35,450 nt of DNA. Source: Thalassotalea sp. 42_200_T64 (GTDB lineage Bacteria > Pseudomonadota > Gammaproteobacteria > Enterobacterales > Alteromonadaceae). The stretch spans positions 1-35,450 of the forward strand of contig MABC01000041.1 of the NCBI GenBank assembly GCA_002162925.1, in the 5' to 3' direction. Positions 33,229 through 35,450 of this stretch are shown in pieces. A program made the translations under genes and the position numbers. The notes beneath the pieces were generated by a model. The model saw only the letters and a list, made by a program, of their open reading frames with translations. It had not been told where the DNA came from and did no database searches. Numbering within the stretch: the stretch's first letter is position 1; the number at the start of each line of letters is the position of its first letter.

Positions 33229-33783
33229 ATGGCCAAGAAAAATAACAAACTAGAAACCGAGCAACCAGTGGTAACGACTGAGTTAAATAAAGAAGCCGTA
33301 ACTACTACAGATACCGATCTTAATATTGATGAAACCAAGAAGTCAGTTGATGTTGATACCAGTTATCAAACTGTCTTAGTTGGTTTTGCACCTAAACTGT
33401 CCAGTAAATCTACTGGGAAAGTAGGGTACGAGCTGGCGTTGAATGATGATGACAAGAAGCTGTATTTACGATTAACCAGTAATGATTCTGGCGGGCTGTT
33501 CAGTAAAGAGTGGGTAAGTATTGAAGCTACCTTTGATTTACTGGAAAAATTAGATGCCGATAAGCCATTTAAGTCGTCAGTGTTTAAAGCGGTGATCAAA
33601 GGTGGAAGTGCTAATAACGTATCGTTCTTTAGTGCTGTCATGCGCTGTGATGATATTGCGTTGGTCGTTAAATCGGATAAAAGCCAGTTCTTGCATGTGG
33701 TGAATCCGTTATTGATTAATCGTCGTGATTATTTAATGAAGCTTAAACCCTTACCTAATAAGAGCGAGAAAGCCAAGAAGTAA
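33229..33783 (+). CDS. Unrecognised island protein, C-terminus altered by IS66 insertion
   Basis: A 184-residue reading frame behind GAAGGAG. The N-terminal 45 residues are polar and threonine/glutamate-rich, probably disordered. The middle (about 46-170) alternates like a beta-rich fold: YQTVLVGFAPKLSSKSTGK, KVGYELALNDDDKKLYLRLT, EWVSIEATFDLLEKLD, SVFKAVIKGGSA. It ends in a lysine-rich tail. The TAA stop lies inside the IS66 end (GTAAGCG at 33780-33786), so the original C-terminus is probably lost. No family recognised; the middle recalls single-strand-binding or transcription-associated small beta proteins only loosely. Confidence 0.6.
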   Translation: MAKKNNKLETEQPVVTTELNKEAVTTTDTDLNIDETKKSVDVDTSYQTVLVGFAPKLSSKSTGKVGYELALNDDDKKLYLRLTSNDSGGLFSKEWVSIEATFDLLEKLDADKPFKSSVFKAVIKGGSANNVSFFSAVMRCDDIALVVKSDKSQFLHVVNPLLINRRDYLMKLKPLPNKSEKAKK

Positions 33784-35450
33784 GCGTTTATACGTAAACG
33801 CGAAACTAAGCAGTGCGCCTAGCTATAATCAATGTTTAGCTGCACATTCCACGGCATTAAATCAGTTAAGTCGTCATCATCACGTCTACGATTTGGCAAC
33901 TCTTTAAATAAATGCAGAAAGTAATAATAAGGGTTAATATCGTTGGCTCGGCAGGTCATCACGATACTATAAAGCCTGGCACTGGCCGTTGCGCCATTGA
34001 CCGATTTTGAAAAAATCCAATTTTTCCTTCCGGTGGTAAAGGGCCTGATATCCCGTTCGGTAATATTATTATCAATGCCAAGATGCCCATCATCAACATA
34101 ACGAATTAATTTATGCCACTGGTTGAGGTTGTATTTTATGGCTTTGCCAATGTAGCTGTTATTGATGACTTTATCATTTGCTTCATCAAGCCAGGTTTTG
34201 AATTTCGTTAATATCGGCAGCGCTTTTTCTTGTCTTAATTGATAGCGCTCTTGGGGCGATAGCTTTTTGTTTTTTGCTTGCGTTTCCAACGCATATAATC
34301 GACTGATAAAACTGATGGCTTTATTGGCTCGACCTTTATTTTTAGATTCCGCCTTTAACGCATCATTATATTTACGTCTGGCGTGGGCCCAACAGCCTAC
34401 GGGCGTTACACCGTCAATGCCGTCATAAACACTGTAACCATCGCATTGTAAATACCCTTGGTAACCCGACAGAAATTCTTCGGCACAACTACGGCTTCGC
34501 CCTGCTTGATAATCATAAATCACCACAGGTTGCTCGCTGACTTCATTACTGCGATACACCCACATATACGATTTACTGCTGGCTGACTTATCTGGTTCGT
34601 CAAGCACTTGTACATACGTTTCATCACCGCATAAACTGTGCTCATTCAGCAAATGCTGCTGCATTGCCTCAACTAACGGTTTGATAATGGCTCCAGCCTT
34701 AATGCACCAGTTCGCTAACGTGCCTCGTGATAAGGTTAATCCACCACGTTCAAAGATATTCACTTGCCGGTAAAGTGGCAGGGCGTCACAGTATTTGGCC
34801 GTAACGACTGCGGCCAATGCTTCCGGGCTGGCAACACTGCCAGGAATAGGTTGAATGGGTTTGGGCGCTGTGATGATTTTACTGCTCAGTTCATTATGTT
34901 CACAATGGCGACACGCATATTTGAATTGTTTGTGTTTAATGACACTGATTTTGGCGGGGATTATTTTTATCTGCTCGCTGTCTTCGCTGCCACATTGATG
35001 CATGTCACTACCACAGCAGGGGCAATCCAACTCCGTTAATTGGTGCTCAACCTCTTCCCGCTCAAAATACTCTGCTAATACCTGTTTGCCTTTTTTATGG
35101 TGCTTGGGCTCGGCTTTAGGCTGGTGTTGCTCGGCTTCATTGAAGGTGCCTCGTGGGGCTTTTTCACTTTTTTTGCCATACGTTTGTGACTTGCTTAGCT
35201 TGAGTTCGGCAAGTAAGTGGTCAATGCGTGTCTGCATCTCTGCTTTATCTTCAAGCAAGGATTGTTTATCTTCAAGCCATGACTGTTTTTCTGTTTGTAG
35301 GATTTCAACTTGCGCTTGTAAAGCAGCAAGTTGCTGTTCCAAAGAAGGTGCTTGGGTTTTGTTAGTCATGAGCAAGATAGAATGGCAAAAAGTATGGTTA
35401 GCATGACACATTGGCAAGATCGTACAACCCCGTGGAAAATGATCCTGTTT
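33780..35450 (-). mobile_element. IS66-family insertion sequence, right end and tnpC (continues past window)
   Basis: The element begins GTAAGCG at 33780, the IS66 terminal consensus. A GCGTTTA-TACG-TAAACGC hairpin (33784-33801) lies in the end. tnpC runs on the minus strand. Genes tnpA and tnpB and the other end are off the window. A candidate 8-bp target duplication is GCCAAGAA (33772-33779). It is different from the IS66 at 1-168. Confidence 0.8.
33819..35369 (-). CDS. tnpC: IS66-family transposase TnpC
   Basis: DDE transposase of 516 residues from ATG 35369; an in-frame TTG at 35417 would add 16. It has an N-terminal leucine-zipper coiled coil (LEQQLAALQAQVEILQTEK), a basic linker with YGKKSEK, a zinc finger (CPCCGSDMHQCG...CRHCEH), and catalytic residues in CGDETYVQV, LQCDGYSVYDG and NNITERDIRPF. 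GCWAHARRKYNDA is also characteristic. It is full length and apparently intact. The ATG overlaps a TGA (ATGA) of an upstream frame that runs off the window; that frame does not resemble TnpB clearly. Confidence 0.93.
   Translation of the reverse strand: MTNKTQAPSLEQQLAALQAQVEILQTEKQSWLEDKQSLLEDKAEMQTRIDHLLAELKLSKSQTYGKKSEKAPRGTFNEAEQHQPKAEPKHHKKGKQVLAEYFEREEVEHQLTELDCPCCGSDMHQCGSEDSEQIKIIPAKISVIKHKQFKYACRHCEHNELSSKIITAPKPIQPIPGSVASPEALAAVVTAKYCDALPLYRQVNIFERGGLTLSRGTLANWCIKAGAIIKPLVEAMQQHLLNEHSLCGDETYVQVLDEPDKSASSKSYMWVYRSNEVSEQPVVIYDYQAGRSRSCAEEFLSGYQGYLQCDGYSVYDGIDGVTPVGCWAHARRKYNDALKAESKNKGRANKAISFISRLYALETQAKNKKLSPQERYQLRQEKALPILTKFKTWLDEANDKVINNSYIGKAIKYNLNQWHKLIRYVDDGHLGIDNNITERDIRPFTTGRKNWIFSKSVNGATASARLYSIVMTCRANDINPYYYFLHLFKELPNRRRDDDDLTDLMPWNVQLNIDYS

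Larger units (their letters stand above)
29138..33779. mobile_element. Probable integrative element (genomic island) at tRNA-His, interrupted by IS66
   Basis: Directly 3' of tRNA-His lie a defence-type ATPase/HNH pair, a tyrosine integrase and three unrecognised small genes, while core genes stop at the tRNA. tRNA 3' ends are the usual targets of such integrases. The far attachment repeat is not in the window; I found no second copy of the tRNA 3' end. An unrelated IS66 element begins at 33780. The extent and unit status are inferred. Confidence 0.5.

Noticed and set aside
29061..33779. Search for a second copy of the tRNA-His 3' end as the right attachment site
   Set aside because: I found no repeat of the T arm/acceptor sequence in the window; the far end may be beyond the IS66 or outside the window.
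1..35450. Composite transposon bounded by the two IS66 elements
   Set aside because: The two elements differ in transposase tail and terminal sequence, and about 27 kb of conserved core genes lie between them.
1..35450. CRISPR array
   Set aside because: No regularly spaced repeats with unique spacers; the only tandem array is the 8-bp repeat at 19768-19855.

Overview
The window looks like a marine gammaproteobacterium of the Alteromonadales, most likely Colwelliaceae (Thalassotalea or Colwellia type). The evidence is an E. coli-like order of housekeeping genes (ilvC-ilvY, comM-ilvLGMEDA, rep, csrC-yihI-hemN), protein sequences close to but distinct from the enteric ones, a fairly AT-rich base composition and several GGDEF signalling proteins. 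The genus is an inference.

Left accessory edge (1-1825): the tail of an IS66-family element, whose inner end is about position 168; a frameshifted gene for an MmcB-like (PD-(D/E)XK fold) protein; and a serine-recombinase-like gene preceded by two 23-bp direct repeats. In the recombinase the catalytic serine is replaced by leucine.

Core region (1826-29137): cytosolic asparaginase; the branched-chain amino acid cluster (ilvC with its divergent LysR activator ilvY, then comM and the ilvGMEDA operon); ubiK; rep helicase; a DUF2804 protein; a GAF-GGDEF-EAL protein; yihI, a DUF2489 membrane protein, a DksA-like zinc-finger protein and hemN; a DUF1285 protein; a membrane diguanylate cyclase; and tRNA-His. 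Two RNA-level control elements lie outside the long ORFs. One is an ilvL-type leader peptide (9415-9486) with an attenuator (9511-9546). The other is a CsrB/CsrC-like small RNA (about 22966-23262) with 13 GGA motifs, several in hairpin loops, and a strong terminator. Its place directly upstream of yihI matches csrC in E. coli.

Right accessory region (29138-35450): a probable integrative element beside tRNA-His. It carries an AAA/ABC-type ATPase and an HNH endonuclease with overlapping reading frames (a Septu-like PtuA/PtuB defence pair), a tyrosine integrase whose ribosome binding site lies in an inverted repeat, and an operon of three unrecognised small genes. The last of these is cut by a second, different IS66-family element that supplies its stop codon and runs off the window.

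How the genes work together: IlvGM, IlvC, IlvD and IlvE with IlvA form the isoleucine/valine pathway, controlled by IlvY and leader-peptide attenuation. The csrC-like RNA and two c-di-GMP proteins suggest a post-transcriptional and second-messenger lifestyle network. The tRNA-His island appears to be a defence island. I did not find a wholly new system. The items most worth checking are the csrC-like RNA, the Septu-like island with its int hairpin, and the serine-less recombinase with its upstream repeats.
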